From Anaerolineae bacterium (GTDB lineage: Bacteria; Chloroflexota; Anaerolineae; JAFGEY01): a stretch of DNA of 7,797 nucleotides. A model generated the notes under the pieces. That model saw only the letters and a program-made list of their open reading frames with translations. It was not told where the DNA came from and searched no databases. The position numbers and the translations under genes were made by a program. Where the stretch lies: NCBI GenBank assembly GCA_016929775.1, contig JAFGIE010000013.1, forward strand, positions 1-7,797, given 5' to 3'. Shown here piece after piece: positions 1 through 6,255 of this stretch. The first letter of the stretch is position 1; each line of letters begins with the position of its first letter.

Positions 1-336
1 CGGGCGCAGTTCACCTGAGGTTTCGCCGCAAAGCCGCTGTCGGTAAGGGGCGTGGGTCGGAAGGTGGTTGGAGCCGTGGTACTGCGGGCGCAGTTCACCT
101 GAGGTTTCGCCGCAAAGCCGCTGTCGGTAAGGGGCGTGGGTCGGAAGGCGGTTGGAGCCGTGGTACTGCGGGTGCAGTTCTGCTAGGGTTCGGTGGCGGA
201 GTGGCTGCCGGTAAGGGGCGCGGGCCGGAAGGCGGTTGGAGCCGTGGTACTGCGGGCGCAGTTCAGCTAGGGTTCGGTGGCGGAGTGGCTGCCGGTAAGG
301 GGCGTGGGTCGGAAGACGGTTGGAGCCGTGGTACTG
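1..336. repeat. Four tandem copies of an 84-bp repeat
   Basis: Copies lie at 1-84, 85-168, 169-252 and 253-336, each exactly 84 bp, and the array is open at the left edge. All share the block around GGTAAGGGGCG and the end GGTTGGAGCCGTGGTACTG. Copies 1 and 2 differ at one base. Copies 3 and 4 are close to each other but differ from 1 and 2 over about 30 bp in the first half (TTTCGCCGCAAAGCCGCTG against TTCGGTGGCGGAGTGGCTG), giving an A-A-B-B order. Each internal junction carries an inverted repeat, ACTGC-N4-GCAGT (81-94, 165-178, 249-262). Because 84 = 28 x 3, one frame is open through all four copies and runs into the next gene; it would encode a Gly/Arg-rich 28-residue repeat. Whether it is translated is unknown. 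It may be a non-coding minisatellite or a repetitive N-terminal extension. Confidence 0.95.
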
Positions 337-353
337 CGCCAGAGACGGATTCT

Positions 354-917
354 ATGCGAAAGGTTCGCTTGTTCGTGAGCAGCAGCCCTGACCTGGTGGC
401 TGAGCGCGAGGTGGTCAGCCAGGTCGTGGCGCAGCTGCCCCTGACGATCGGTTGGCAGATCGATCACACGCCGCTTCCTGGCGAGGGCGCACCGGCAGGG
501 GACGCGCGCGCGGCAGCGTGCGATCTCTACGTGATGCTCGTGGGGCAGGACTTTGCCGCGCCCATGGGCGCAGAGCTGGCACGTGCAACGCGTGCGGAGC
601 GGCAACGGCTGTACTACCGCAAGCTGTGTGCGCCCAGCCCGTCTGCGCAAGATGCCGTTCGCCGTGTGCGCGCCGAGTGGCGATCCTTCTCGACGCTCGA
701 TGCGCTGCGCCGCTGGTTCCAACATGACCTGCTACAGGCGCTGCTGCGCCGCGCAGAGGAGCTGGGACTCGACATGGTCGAGCTCGAGCGTCTGCTCAGC
801 CTCGCGCAGGAAGAGACCGGTGCGCTGCAAGGCCCGCCGGAACCTGGCGCAGAGCGCGGCGAGGCGGGACGGAGCGGGATCATCCTGGGGCGCGAGGTCT
901 GGGAGGGAGAGCGATAG
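354..917 (+). CDS. Small DUF4062/TIR-like domain protein
   Basis: The product is 187 residues from ATG 354. Residues 3-26 (KVRLFVSSSPDLVAEREVV and on) match the start of DUF4062-type domains: a beta strand, an SS(x)PDL turn, then a helix with conserved ER. Residues 56-78 (CDLYVMLVGQDF...MGAELARA) match the second strand and 'GxE...A' helix of that fold, which is related to TIR and nucleoside deoxyribosyltransferase domains. Residues 104-155 are predicted alpha-helical and charged; the tail (158-173) is Pro/Gly/Glu-rich. No membrane segment is seen. DUF4062 often serves as a sensor or adaptor module in multidomain signalling or defence proteins, but this one has no obvious effector domain. The ATG was chosen because homology begins there; its SD is poor. 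The same frame stays open through the upstream repeats, with a GTG at 201, so a longer product is possible. Its stop overlaps the next gene by 4 bp, suggesting co-translation. The family call rests on motif recognition only. Confidence 0.6.
   Translation: MRKVRLFVSSSPDLVAEREVVSQVVAQLPLTIGWQIDHTPLPGEGAPAGDARAAACDLYVMLVGQDFAAPMGAELARATRAERQRLYYRKLCAPSPSAQDAVRRVRAEWRSFSTLDALRRWFQHDLLQALLRRAEELGLDMVELERLLSLAQEETGALQGPPEPGAERGEAGRSGIILGREVWEGER
902..906 (+). promoter_or_regulatory. Shine-Dalgarno site for the AUA-started methyltransferase
   Basis: GGAGG lies 7 nt before ATA 914, inside the 3' end of the upstream gene. The context GGAGGGAGAGCGATA closely resembles the pyruvate kinase start in this window, GGAGGGAGCGATG, which supports initiation at 914. 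Confidence 0.55.
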
Positions 918-2074
918 ACACGCCATCCACGCCGATCGTATACGCGCCCAACAGCCTGGGCAGGCACCTGCGGCAGGGACATCCGTGGATCTACCGGGAT
1001 CGGCTTTCGCGCCCGCCGCAGCTCCCTTCGGGGACGTGGGTCCAGGTGCAGTGCGGGTCGTTCACGGGCTATGGCCTGTGGGACGCGGAGAGCCCGATCG
1101 CGGTACGCATCTTCTCGCACAAGAGGATGCCGGACGCCCATTGGCTGCACGAGCGGGTGCGGCGTGCGTGGGACCTGCGCGCGCCGCTGCGCGATGCGGG
1201 CCAGTCGGCGTATCGATGGATCTATGGCGAGGGCGACGGCTTGCCTGGGCTTGTCGTTGACCTGTACGAGACCTATGCCGTGATCGCCACCTACGCCGAG
1301 AGCATCGCGAGCATCCTGCCGTGGACGGTGCAAGGCCTCCAGTCATGCGCGCCGCTGAAGGGCGTCTTACTACACGGGGAGGACGTGGCGCCGATCTGGG
1401 GACGGCAGCCTCCACAGGGGCTGGTGGTAGTAGAGAACGGGCTGCGCCTGCACGTCGACCTGCACGCTGCGCAAAAGACGGGGCTGTTCCTGGATCACCG
1501 CGACAACCGGCTATACCTCGAACCGTGGTGCGCGGGCAAGCGTGTGCTGAACTGCTTTGCCTACACGGGGGCATTCACGCTCTACGCCGTGCGCGGCGGC
1601 GCGAGCGAGGTGGTCAGCGTCGACAGCGCGCCGGGAGCGGTGGCAGAGATCCGCCGCAACCTTTCGCTGAATGGCTACGACGCAGACGCGCACCCTGCGA
1701 TCGTCGCCGACTGCTTCGAACTGCTCGCAGAATACGCCGAACGGGGGGAGCGGTTCGACGTGGTGATCCTCGATCCACCCGCACTGGCGCGATCCAAACG
1801 CAGCTATCACGCGGCGATGCGCGCCTATACGCACCTCAACCAAGCCGCCATGCGCTGCCTGGCGCCCGGTGGACTGCTGGCGACGGCAAGCTGCACGGCG
1901 CAGGTCAGCGCAGAGGCGTTCCACGAGATGTTGGGGCAGGCGGCAGCGCGGGCTGGCGTACGCCTGGCTGTCCTGCATCAGGGTGGGCAAGCGATGGACC
2001 ACCCCGTTCCGGCCCATTTCCCCGAAGGACGGTACCTCAAGTTCGTGCTGGGGATGGTTCAGCCGGTGATCTAG
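914..2074 (+). CDS. rlmI: RlmI-type 23S rRNA (cytosine-C5) methyltransferase
   Basis: This is a SAM-dependent class I methyltransferase of the RlmI/COG1092 family, which methylates a cytosine of 23S rRNA. From 914 it has 386 residues, close to the roughly 396 of E. coli RlmI. An N-terminal PUA domain (about residues 10-67) has RHLRQGHPWIYRDRL and GTWVQVQ...FTGYGLWD. A linker region follows with GDGLPGLVVDLYE and TGLFLDHRDNR (189-199). The Rossmann core has FAYTGAF (215-221), an acidic SVD after the next strand, DPPAL (287-291) and an ASC motif further on. The first conventional start in this frame is GTG 1046, which would delete two thirds of the PUA domain. No ATG, GTG or TTG occurs in frame between the stop at 725-727 and 1046. 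ATA 914 has a good SD and a 4-bp ATAG overlap with the upstream stop, so I chose it. The family is secure; the rRNA target is inferred from it. Confidence 0.85.
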   Translation: MDTPSTPIVYAPNSLGRHLRQGHPWIYRDRLSRPPQLPSGTWVQVQCGSFTGYGLWDAESPIAVRIFSHKRMPDAHWLHERVRRAWDLRAPLRDAGQSAYRWIYGEGDGLPGLVVDLYETYAVIATYAESIASILPWTVQGLQSCAPLKGVLLHGEDVAPIWGRQPPQGLVVVENGLRLHVDLHAAQKTGLFLDHRDNRLYLEPWCAGKRVLNCFAYTGAFTLYAVRGGASEVVSVDSAPGAVAEIRRNLSLNGYDADAHPAIVADCFELLAEYAERGERFDVVILDPPALARSKRSYHAAMRAYTHLNQAAMRCLAPGGLLATASCTAQVSAEAFHEMLGQAAARAGVRLAVLHQGGQAMDHPVPAHFPEGRYLKFVLGMVQPVI

Positions 2075-2143
2075 TCCGGGCGTAAGTGGAGTCCGCAGAC
2101 CGGGGCGGTGCGTGAAGCGCGCCGGCGTCGAGGGGGGCGGCGT

Positions 2144-2188
2144 GGCGTAGTCGCGAACGCCGGGACCGTGACGTGCTCCGGCACGGTC
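2144..2188 (+). other. Two adjacent hairpins in the pyruvate kinase leader
   Basis: The 137-bp gap between the methyltransferase and pyruvate kinase holds two inverted repeats. The first is GGCGT/ACGCC (2144-2148 with 2157-2161, 8-nt loop). The second is GACCGTG/CACGGTC (2164-2170 with 2182-2188, 11-nt loop; a shorter GTGC-TCCG-GCAC alternative lies inside). Neither is followed by a T run, so they are not classical terminators. The second ends 11 nt before the SD and could influence translation of the gene. In DNA this rich in G+C, short stems also arise by chance. No riboswitch class was recognised and no clear -35/-10 promoter could be read. Confidence 0.3.
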
Positions 2189-2199
2189 GACGGGTAGCC

Positions 2200-2206
2200 A
2201 AGGAGG
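2200..2206 (+). promoter_or_regulatory. Shine-Dalgarno site fixing the pyruvate kinase start
   Basis: AAGGAGG lies 5 nt before ATG 2212. It decides against the in-frame GTG at 2173, which would add 13 residues not seen in the family and lies inside a hairpin. Confidence 0.85.
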
Positions 2207-2211
2207 GAGCG

Positions 2212-3654
2212 ATGCTCAGGACGCGGATCGTGTGTACGATCGGGCCTGCCAGTCGGGAGCCGGACACGCTGCGCGCTCTAGTGCGCGCGGGGATGGATGT
2301 CGCGCGGCTCAACTTCTCACACGGGGACCACGCCGAGCATGGCGAGAACATCGCCCGGATCCGGGCGGTTTCGCGCGAGCTGGACACGCCGGTTGCCATC
2401 CTGGCGGACCTCCAAGGGCCCAAGTTGCGGATGGGGAAGGTAGTGGAGCAAGGGGTCGTGCTCGCTACGGGCAGCGAGGTGTGGTTGGTCACGGACGACA
2501 TCGTTGGGACCGACCCACGTGTGCTCCCGGTGCAGTACGAGGGGTTCCCCGTCCTGACTTCGCCGGGGGATCGGGTGCTGATCGACGATGGGTTGGTCGA
2601 GCTGCGGGTTGCTGAACGGACGGCGCGCGCCGTACGCTGCGAGGTGATCGTCGGCGGGATGGTGACGAGCAACAAGGGACTCAACCTGCCGGGCGCTTCG
2701 CTCGACTTGCCATCGATCACGGACAAGGACCGGGCTGACCTTGCCTATGCGCTCGCACAGGGCGTGGACTGGGTGGCGCTGTCGTTCGTGCGCACTGCGG
2801 GCGAGATCGTGGCGTTGCGCGAGCTCATGCGGGAGCTTGTCCCCGGGGAGGAGGCGCTGCCCCCGGTGATCGCCAAGATCGAAAAGCCAGCGGCGCTGGA
2901 CAACGTGACCGAGATCGTCGCCGCGTCCGACGGGGTGATGGTGGCACGGGGTGACCTGGGGATCGAGCTCTCGCCGGAACAGGTGCCCTTGGCGCAGAAG
3001 CGGATCGTGCGCGCGTGCAACGAGTCGGGTATCCCGGTCGTGACGGCGACACAGATGCTCGACTCGATGATCCGGAACCCGCGCCCGACCCGGGCGGAGG
3101 CGTCGGACGTCGCGAACGCAGTACTAGACGGCACGGACGCAGTGATGCTCTCCGGGGAGACCTCGGTGGGCGCCTACCCAGTGGCGGCTGTACAGACGAT
3201 GGCGCGGATCGTGGGAGAGGTAGAGGCGCACGCCGGCATCGAGTGGGTGTGTCCGCGCAGCGCGGAGGAGCAAGGCATGGGCAGTCTTTCGGTTGCTGCG
3301 GCGGTGAGCCTGGCGGCGAGCCAAACGGCGCACGCGGTGGGTGCGGCGGCGATCATTGCGCCTACGGCATCGGGGTACACCGCGCGGCTGATGGCGCAGC
3401 GCCGCCCGTGCATGCCGATCGTGGCGGTGACGCCGAGCGCGCGCGTGCAGCGTCAGCTGATGCTCTACCGGGGCGTCACGCCGCTGTTGGCGCCGCGTAC
3501 AGAGAACACGGATGGCATGATCGCGCACGCCGTGGATGCGGCGCGTGCGCGCGGGCTGGTCGCAGATGGCGATCGGGTGGTGGTCACTGCGGGAGCAGCT
3601 GGGTCGGCGCCGGGCACCACGAACTTGATCCGGATCCAGACGGTCGGAGCATAA
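2212..3654 (+). CDS. pyk: Pyruvate kinase
   Basis: This cytosolic glycolytic enzyme transfers phosphate from phosphoenolpyruvate to ADP, giving pyruvate and ATP. The 480-residue length is normal for bacterial enzymes. The protein begins RTRIVCTIGPAS (3-14), as the family does. The barrel carries ARLNFSHG (31-38, with substrate-binding Arg32), ADLQGPKLRMG (65-75), the catalytic/metal segment VIAKIEKP (219-226, Lys222 and Glu224), ARGDLG (245-250, metal-binding Asp248), TATQ (278-281) and NPRPTRAEASDVANAVLDG (289-307), followed by LSGETSVGAYP. The mobile B domain spans roughly 70-167, closed by TSNKGLNLPG. The C-terminal domain (about 350-480) has the usual PIVAVTPS...LMLYRGVTPLL strand-helix pattern; the allosteric ligand cannot be told. 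All key residues are intact. The start is set by a strong SD. The next gene begins 5 bp after the stop, so it probably shares a transcript with the transporter gene. Confidence 0.98.
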   Translation: MLRTRIVCTIGPASREPDTLRALVRAGMDVARLNFSHGDHAEHGENIARIRAVSRELDTPVAILADLQGPKLRMGKVVEQGVVLATGSEVWLVTDDIVGTDPRVLPVQYEGFPVLTSPGDRVLIDDGLVELRVAERTARAVRCEVIVGGMVTSNKGLNLPGASLDLPSITDKDRADLAYALAQGVDWVALSFVRTAGEIVALRELMRELVPGEEALPPVIAKIEKPAALDNVTEIVAASDGVMVARGDLGIELSPEQVPLAQKRIVRACNESGIPVVTATQMLDSMIRNPRPTRAEASDVANAVLDGTDAVMLSGETSVGAYPVAAVQTMARIVGEVEAHAGIEWVCPRSAEEQGMGSLSVAAAVSLAASQTAHAVGAAAIIAPTASGYTARLMAQRRPCMPIVAVTPSARVQRQLMLYRGVTPLLAPRTENTDGMIAHAVDAARARGLVADGDRVVVTAGAAGSAPGTTNLIRIQTVGA

Positions 3655-3659
3655 CGATC

Positions 3660-5060
3660 GTGTATGGGCTGAGGATGCTTAAGAGCGAGGTGGGTCGTTG
3701 GATCTGGCGCCCCGACCTGCTGTCGGAAGAGGACAGCCGGATCCGGTACATGACGATCGACACGGCATGGCAGGGACTGATGATGGGGGGCGTGTTCACC
3801 TTCATGTCCGTCTTTTTGGTGCGGCTTGGCGCCTCGAGCTTGATGGTGAGCCTGCTGACCTCGCTGCCAGCGGTGGTCATGGTGCTGACGGCGCTTCCGG
3901 CGGCGCAGTACGTGCAGCGACAGCGGGACCTGGTGCGGTTCACCAACTGGGTGCGCGTCTTTCATCGCGCGTCGATCCTGGTGGTCGCGGCGCTTCCTTT
4001 CCTGGTCCGCGAGCACCTGGTGGAAGTGATCGTCGCGATCTGGGCGCTGCGGACGGTCACGAGCGCATTCCTCGAGCCCGCCTGGATCGCCGTCGTCGCG
4101 GACGTGATCCCGCCCGGGCGACGGGCAAGCGTAAACGGCGTGCGCTGGGCGCTGTTGAGCGTGGTCACGGCGCTCGCGGTGGCGGGGTATGGCTACCTGC
4201 TGGAGCGGTCGGCGTTCCCGTTGGGCTACCAGATCGTGTTCCTCATCTCGGCCCTGGGCGGGCTGGTGGGGATGTACTACTGGAGCAAGATCAGGCTGCC
4301 CGCCCGCGAGGCGGCGCCTGCGGCAGTGCCACCCGCGGAGCGCCTTCCGTGGGGCGTGCGGGTGCGCGGCTACGTGCGGACCTTTGCCGACACGCCGCCC
4401 TTTGTGCGCTATTTGCTGACGACCTTTGTCCTGCGCTGGGGCATCAATCTCCCCGCCGCACTGTACAGCATCTACTGGATCCGCCAGCTCGAGGCGTCGG
4501 ACCTGTGGATCGGTTGGCAGGCGACGGCGGGCAAGCTGGCGCTGATCGCCGGCTACTTTCTATGGGGCAGGGCTGCGACGCGCCGGGGGCACCACCCGGT
4601 GCTCCTGGCGTGCACGCTGGGCGTTGGCTTGTACCCGGCGCTCACCGGCGTTGTGCCCAGCCAACTCTGGCTGCCGCTGGTGGCGGTGGTGCAGGGGTTC
4701 TTTGTGACGGGGATTGACCTCGCGTTCTTTGACACGCTGCTGCACGTCTGCCCTGCGGACAGGCGACCGATGTTCTTTGCCGTGAACAGCGTGTTCGTGT
4801 ACCTGGCGATGGTCTTGGCGCCGACCGCAGGGAGCCTACTTGCCGAGTGGATCGGGATCCGGACGGTGCTGTACGTGGCGGGGGGACTTCACCTCGCTGC
4901 CGCTGTGCTGTTCTGGGTCTTCCGCGTGGGCGTCGAGACCGACGAGGCGGCTCTTGTCGAGCCGGCGGCATCTGGCGAGCCGGCGGCATCTGGCGAGCCG
5001 GGGGCAGCGGAGGAGGGATCGCAGGCGAGGGACGAACAGGAGAGTCGAGATGGCAACTGA
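3660..5060 (+). CDS. MFS transporter, substrate unknown
   Basis: This is an integral inner-membrane secondary transporter of the major facilitator superfamily, 466 residues from GTG 3660. Hydrophobicity by eye suggests 12 helices: six between about residues 36 and 208, a long basic/Pro-Ala-rich cytoplasmic loop (209-248), then six more between about 249 and 423. A charged N-terminal stretch contains RPDLLSEEDSRIRYMTID. The canonical loop 2-3 motif (GxxxDRxGRR) is only loosely present, as QYVQRQRDLVRFTN. The C-terminal tail (about 424-466) is hydrophilic and acidic, with a short EPAASG repeat. GTG 3660 was preferred because GGAG lies 10 nt upstream (3646-3649). ATG 3675 is an alternative, but its GAGG abuts the codon; the difference is five residues. 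It starts 5 bp after pyruvate kinase and overlaps the SDR gene by 11 bp, which argues for one operon and for import or export of the substrate or product of the downstream enzymes. Confidence 0.9.
   Translation: MYGLRMLKSEVGRWIWRPDLLSEEDSRIRYMTIDTAWQGLMMGGVFTFMSVFLVRLGASSLMVSLLTSLPAVVMVLTALPAAQYVQRQRDLVRFTNWVRVFHRASILVVAALPFLVREHLVEVIVAIWALRTVTSAFLEPAWIAVVADVIPPGRRASVNGVRWALLSVVTALAVAGYGYLLERSAFPLGYQIVFLISALGGLVGMYYWSKIRLPAREAAPAAVPPAERLPWGVRVRGYVRTFADTPPFVRYLLTTFVLRWGINLPAALYSIYWIRQLEASDLWIGWQATAGKLALIAGYFLWGRAATRRGHHPVLLACTLGVGLYPALTGVVPSQLWLPLVAVVQGFFVTGIDLAFFDTLLHVCPADRRPMFFAVNSVFVYLAMVLAPTAGSLLAEWIGIRTVLYVAGGLHLAAAVLFWVFRVGVETDEAALVEPAASGEPAASGEPGAAEEGSQARDEQESRDGN
4959..5006 (+). repeat. 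18-bp tandem repeat in the transporter C-terminal tail
   Basis: GAGCCGGCGGCATCTGGC occurs twice perfectly (4959-4976, 4977-4994), followed by a partial third copy with one mismatch (4995-5006). The period is in frame and encodes EPAASG, EPAASG, EPGA in the tail after the last helix. This looks like recent slippage in a tolerant cytoplasmic region. Confidence 0.9.
5038..5042 (+). promoter_or_regulatory. Shine-Dalgarno site for the SDR gene
   Basis: AGGAG lies 7 nt before ATG 5050, inside the 3' end of the transporter gene. It decides the start against an upstream in-frame ATG at 4840, which would place 210 bp of nonsense translation over the transporter. Confidence 0.8.
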
Positions 5061-6087
5061 TGGGGTCCAACTGCCCGTCTCCTTTGACAGCGTCGAAGCG
5101 CTGGAGGAATTCCTGTCGCGACCATCCGTCGAGGTAGTCGAGGCAGTGCGCCAGCTGGAGGGCGATGTCTTGATCCTGGGGGCGGGGGGCAAGATGGGCC
5201 CGACCCTGGCGACGATGGCGCAGCGCGCCGTCCAGGCATCTGGGATCGAGAGACGCGTGATCGCAGTGTCGCGGTTCAGCGACCAGGAGGTTGCGGGGCG
5301 CCTGCGGGCGCACGGCGTCGAGACTGTGGCCTGTGACCTGATGGCGCCCGGCGCGATCGACGCGCTCCCCGAGGTGCGCAACCTGATCTACATGGTCGGG
5401 CACAAGTTCGGCGCCACCGGTCAGGAAGGGCTGACATGGACGCTGAATGCGTTCCTGCCGGGCCTGGTCGCACGACGCTACCGGGAGGCGCAGGCTGTCG
5501 TCTTTTCCAGCGGCAATGTCTATCCCCTGACCCCGCTGGCATCGGCGACGTGCCGTGAGGACGTCGCGCCGGGCCCGATCGGCGAGTACGCCCAAAGCGT
5601 GTTGGGGCGCGAACGGGTCTACTCGCGCCTCGGCGGACGGTCCACGCTGTTCAGGCTGAACTATGCGGTGGAGCTGCGCTACGGGGTGCTGGTCGACATC
5701 GCGCAGCGCGTGTGGGCTGGGGAACCGGTCGACGTGCACATGGGGTACGTGAACGTGATCTGGCAGGGCGATGCGAATGCCTATGCCTTGCGTGCGTTGC
5801 GCCTCGCGTCGACGCCGCCCTGCGTGCTCAACGTCACGGGACCCGAGCTGCTGTCGGTGCGCAGTTTGGCGCTGCAGTTTGGAGAGCTGATGGGACGCAC
5901 GCCTGTCTGCGCGGGCAGCGAGGCGCCGGATGCGCTGCTGAGCACGGCGCAGAAGGCGTTCACGCTGCTCGGCTATCCGAAGGTGCCGGTCGGCAAGGTG
6001 ATTCAGTGGGTCGCCGCTTGGGTCATGGGCGGCGGTCTGACCCACGCCAAGCCGACCAAGTTCCAGGTGCGTGACGGGCGGTTCTAG
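5050..6087 (+). CDS. NAD(P)-dependent epimerase/dehydratase-like protein (extended SDR)
   Basis: The 345-residue soluble protein has an N-terminal Rossmann fold. Residues 39-50 end in LILGAGGKMG, a dinucleotide-binding glycine motif, preceded by a helical N-terminal segment (1-38). A second strand reads RVIAVSRFSD (69-78), then CDLMAPGAID (95-104), the acidic position that often contacts adenine. NLIYMVGHKFG (111-121) fits the next strand, and VVFSSGNVYP (150-159) supplies the catalytic-type Ser153/154. The expected YxxxK is YAQSV (180-184): the tyrosine is present but the lysine is valine, followed by LGRERVY. The C-terminal half includes NVTGPELLSV (261-270), as in sugar-nucleotide epimerase-like proteins, and ends with HAKPTKFQVRDGRF. 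The reaction is unknown: oxidation or epimerisation of a sugar or sugar acid is a reasonable guess from its transporter and lyase neighbours. The coding ATG overlaps the transporter by 11 bp, so translational coupling is likely. Confidence 0.85.
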   Translation: MATDGVQLPVSFDSVEALEEFLSRPSVEVVEAVRQLEGDVLILGAGGKMGPTLATMAQRAVQASGIERRVIAVSRFSDQEVAGRLRAHGVETVACDLMAPGAIDALPEVRNLIYMVGHKFGATGQEGLTWTLNAFLPGLVARRYREAQAVVFSSGNVYPLTPLASATCREDVAPGPIGEYAQSVLGRERVYSRLGGRSTLFRLNYAVELRYGVLVDIAQRVWAGEPVDVHMGYVNVIWQGDANAYALRALRLASTPPCVLNVTGPELLSVRSLALQFGELMGRTPVCAGSEAPDALLSTAQKAFTLLGYPKVPVGKVIQWVAAWVMGGGLTHAKPTKFQVRDGRF

Positions 6088-6255
6088 GGAACGGGGCGGA
6101 TGTGGGTCGATGGGATCCTGCCTGGCGCGTCCCTGGAAGGGGATGGGTTGGCAGATCGCGTCCTGGCTGAAGGGCGCTGCCGCCGTCGTGAGCCGGTGGG
6201 GCTGCCCACGAGACGAGTTCTGTAGGGCTGCACAATCGCCCAGGAGGCATAGAGC
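6088..6255 (+). other. 168-bp gap between SDR and lyase genes
   Basis: No recognised gene lies here. The SDR frame continues open past its TAG (6085-6087) to another TAG at 6223-6225 and contains a 41-codon ORF from ATG 6100 without a convincing SD or family resemblance. A perfect small hairpin, GTGGG-GCTG-CCCAC, lies at 6196-6209 with no following T run. The gap is longer than the other junctions of the cluster, so an internal promoter or a decayed small gene is possible, but neither can be shown. Confidence 0.3.
6242..6247 (+). promoter_or_regulatory. Shine-Dalgarno site fixing a GTG start
   Basis: AGGAGG lies 8 nt before GTG 6256. This favours GTG 6256 over the in-frame ATG at 6274, which has no SD. 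Confidence 0.85.

Noticed and set aside
1..336. CRISPR array
   Set aside because: The units are contiguous 84-bp tandem copies without unique spacers.
267..725. 152-residue - strand frame over the repeats and the DUF4062-like gene
   Set aside because: It has no start signal or motif, and the + strand product in the same place shows family motifs.
1321..2085. 254-residue + strand frame inside the methyltransferase
   Set aside because: It overlaps a gene with full RlmI motifs in another frame; the product is Arg/Gly-rich low-complexity sequence.
2144..2188. Intrinsic terminator between the methyltransferase and pyruvate kinase
   Set aside because: The hairpins lack a following T run; listed only as possible leader structures.
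3015..3659. Long N-terminal extension of the transporter frame over pyruvate kinase
   Set aside because: It overlaps the conserved C-terminal half of pyruvate kinase and is Arg/Gly-rich without motifs; MFS homology begins only after about 3675.
4840..5049. Upstream in-frame start for the SDR gene
   Set aside because: It would overlap the transporter by 220 bp; a strong SD before ATG 5050 and the family-like N-terminus fix the start there.
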